NCBI GenBank assembly: GCA_963931865.1
Contig: OZ007507.1
Location: forward strand, 9,004,689 to 9,068,688
Origin: Axinella damicornis
Taxonomy: Eukaryota; Porifera; Demospongiae; Axinellida; Axinellidae
Direction: 5' to 3'
DNA length: 64,000 nucleotides
The translations under genes and the position numbers were made by a program. The notes under the pieces are model-generated. The model was not told where the DNA came from. It did no database searches and worked only from the letters and a program-made list of their open reading frames with translations. Shown piece by piece: positions 61,997-64,000 of this stretch (position 1 is the stretch's first letter; every line of letters starts with the position of its first letter).

Positions 61997-63592
61997 CATA
62001 GATAATAGAACTACGTAGAAGGGATTGGAAACGCGCAAAAATTTTACGGGTAACCCTTGTCCTATGCTCGTTTCGGTTTGTGATGGCTTCGCGCACGAGC
62101 GTGATAATGGCAACTAACCTTTTTTAGCAAAATGCCCCACCCAGTGTCAAAGTTCAGAGGAAACAGCGGTCACCAAAGACAGCCTACTTGTAGTAGCAGC
62201 TGTCCAAGTGTCTGGGGCTTCAAAGAGTGGTTGTGCGAAGTTGTGAATACGGGTTTTTATGGGATGAATACGTTTTACTGAGGTGAGTTGTGTTTGTGTA
62301 AGACTTCGTGTAAGTGCACCACTAATGGATTCGGTGGGGATAGGCTTGGCCTTAATGTTTACATGCCCTTATGGGATAAATTATGTTCATGTCACTGGGA
62401 TTATTAGGCTATTGATTAAAATGTCGTGTAATTTCCCTGGGAAATCACATCTGTTTCCGTAGTTTTTTCCACAAACTGCTTCACTGTTTGTTAAATATTC
62501 TGCATTGAGTAGGTCAGGTACTGTTTACCATGCGCCCTTAACCACATGATTTGTAGAAATGGGTTCAAGAAGATTGCGACGTAGGGCTTATAAAATTATG
62601 TAATGAGCGGAAAAAAGCAAACCTAATGGCGGCCACCAAGAAGGGTAGTCTAGTTTTCTCATATACTTTCACTGCATTCTATTCCTGCAGATTGAACCCA
62701 GGATAACTTCGTCTACATTAAGGGATTCACTCACTCTACCTTCAGAGAATGGGTGACTGTAACCGGCTGCTCAATGTCATTGGGTTTGCGTAAAATTTTG
62801 CACAACCAGATAGACATTGAAGGGGATTATTGATCACTCCATTCTTCTGTAAGGTAGAGTGAGTGAATCCCTTAATGTAGACAAAGTTATCCTGGGTTCA
62901 GTCTGCAGCAGCTGCGCAGGAACAGAATGCAGTGAATGCGTATGAGAAAACTGGACTATCCTTTTTGGCGGCCGCCACTAGGTTTATGCACAATCACATT
63001 TATAAGCCCTACATCGGAATCTTCTTGCACCCAATTCTACGAATCATGTGGTTAAGGGCACATGGTAAACAGCACCTGACCTACTCAATGCAGAATATTT
63101 AGCAAACAGTGAAACAGCTTGTGGAAAAAACTACACAAGGAGTTGTGATTTCCAAGGGAAATTACATGACATTTTAGTCAATAGCCTAATAATTCCAGTG
63201 GCATGAACCAAACTTACCCTACAAGGGCATTTAGACACCAAGTCCAGGTTGAACTTCACCCAATCCATAAGCACTACACTTATACAGTGTCTTATAAAAC
63301 TACACAAGCGCAACTTGCCTCTATTCAACTATAAAACTGCTTCGCACCTCTGCGCTTCAACCCTTGGAAGCCTTGGACAGCTGCTGGTACAAGTAGGCGG
63401 TCTGTGGTGACAGCTGTTTCCTTTGCACCTTGACACTGGGTGGGGCGTTTTGCCAAAAAAGGTTAGTTGGCATTATCATTCTGGTACGAAGCCATCACAG
63501 AACCGAAACGAGCATGCAATCAGCATAATGACGTAGTACCCGTAAAATTTTTGCGCGTTTCCAATCCCTTCTACGTAGTTCTATTATCTATG
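61997..63592. mobile_element. 1.6-kb foldback element with 7-bp target duplication
   Basis: CATAGATAATAGAACTACGT ... at 61997 and its complement ending 63592, with the arms complementary over most of ~790 bp each (for example GGAAACGCGCAAAAATTTTA against TAAAATTTTTGCGCGTTTCC; AAGGGATTCACTCACTCTAC against GTAGAGTGAGTGAATCCCTT). The centre is near 62790. Flanks are GTTACAC at 61990-61996 and 63593-63599. No open frame with a known motif. The arms differ at many positions, so it is not a fresh duplication. Confidence 0.8.
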
Positions 63593-63976
63593 GTTACACG
63601 GAAGTTGTATGAAATAATTATCAATAGGCAGGTTACGGAGAAAGATAAAGTGGGTGTGAAATAATGAGCGGAGAAAGCCTCTCTGGCCGGATGATAGATA
63701 TAAGTTCGCTCTATATAATTATGTTCACTGCAGTCAGCACTCATTAGTTGTTTGTGTGAATTGAAACAGAAGAACGACATAGACTCGGATGTCAGCTTCC
63801 ATATATAGCTGCAGTCATACCATAGTTGCCAACCGTCCTGGACTATAATTCCTGTACTGATGAGATGACAAGTTTTCGATGGAACAAACACTTCTGCTCA
63901 AATGGACCCCCCGGAACTAATATTTGAATGTACTGAAGTATAAGGACCCCTTGTGAAATACTTGGACTTGGACCCC

Positions 63977-63994
63977 CCCCCCCCCCCCCCCCCC
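63977..63994. repeat. Poly-C run at window end
   Basis: Eighteen C in a row, another unreliable homopolymer. Confidence 0.8.
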
Positions 63995-64000
63995 ATGAGT

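Overview
The window is nuclear DNA of an invertebrate animal. Two conserved eukaryotic genes with GT-AG introns (VPS29 and ZPR1) sit in a landscape built largely of transposable elements. Animal-type families present include BEL/Pao, Ty3/gypsy, a CR1-like LINE, pogo/Tigger, piggyBac, Harbinger, Crypton, Tc1/IS630, hAT-like and Mutator-like foldbacks. A sponge or another non-bilaterian marine animal is my guess from the mix of element types; nothing here proves it. There is one assembly gap (8144-8343), and long G or C runs mark doubtful sequence around it and elsewhere.

Layout. 1-6200: decayed gypsy and CACTA-like coding remnants, then foldback elements including two long Mutator-like hairpins. 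6200-9600: retroelement leader and gag-like fragments, the gap, and a hAT-like element. 9800-13630: a possible divergent micro-gene on the minus strand and the complete seven-exon VPS29 gene on the plus strand, 164 bp apart. 13630-15980: intergenic, with one tRNA-like sequence. 15984-46087: ZPR1 on the minus strand, convergent with VPS29. Ten exons are placed and sum to exactly 412 codons; only the first exon(s), carrying the N-terminus and the first Cys pair of zinc finger 1, were not found. Its introns are swollen by a triple-nested foldback, two ~1 kb direct repeats of a Harbinger transposase flanking a Crypton recombinase gene, a 2.86 kb Tc1/IS630-type transposon with a second gene, a gypsy element, a hAT element with a piggyBac-type element inside, and a pogo transposase split by a piggyBac insertion. 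47,690-58,300: a dead LINE interrupted by a nearly intact BEL/Pao element with identical-looking 169-bp LTRs and a 5-bp target duplication. 58,750-60,760: a decayed transposon-like gene ending in a homeodomain-like helix and a PHD finger. 61,700-63,600: a small piggyBac-type MITE and a 1.6 kb foldback.

The two host genes act separately. VPS29 is the retromer scaffold subunit and ZPR1 is a zinc-finger protein of the eEF1A/growth-signalling pathway. Everything else is mobile DNA in several age layers that can be ordered by nesting. The least familiar signals are: (i) hairpin elements as short as 35 bp with 9-10 bp target duplications; (ii) perfect palindromes of 20-57 bp with 7-bp target duplications; (iii) the two-gene Tc1/IS630-type element; (iv) TA-to-TACGTA four-base insertions that break two unrelated transposase genes in the same way and look like excision footprints.
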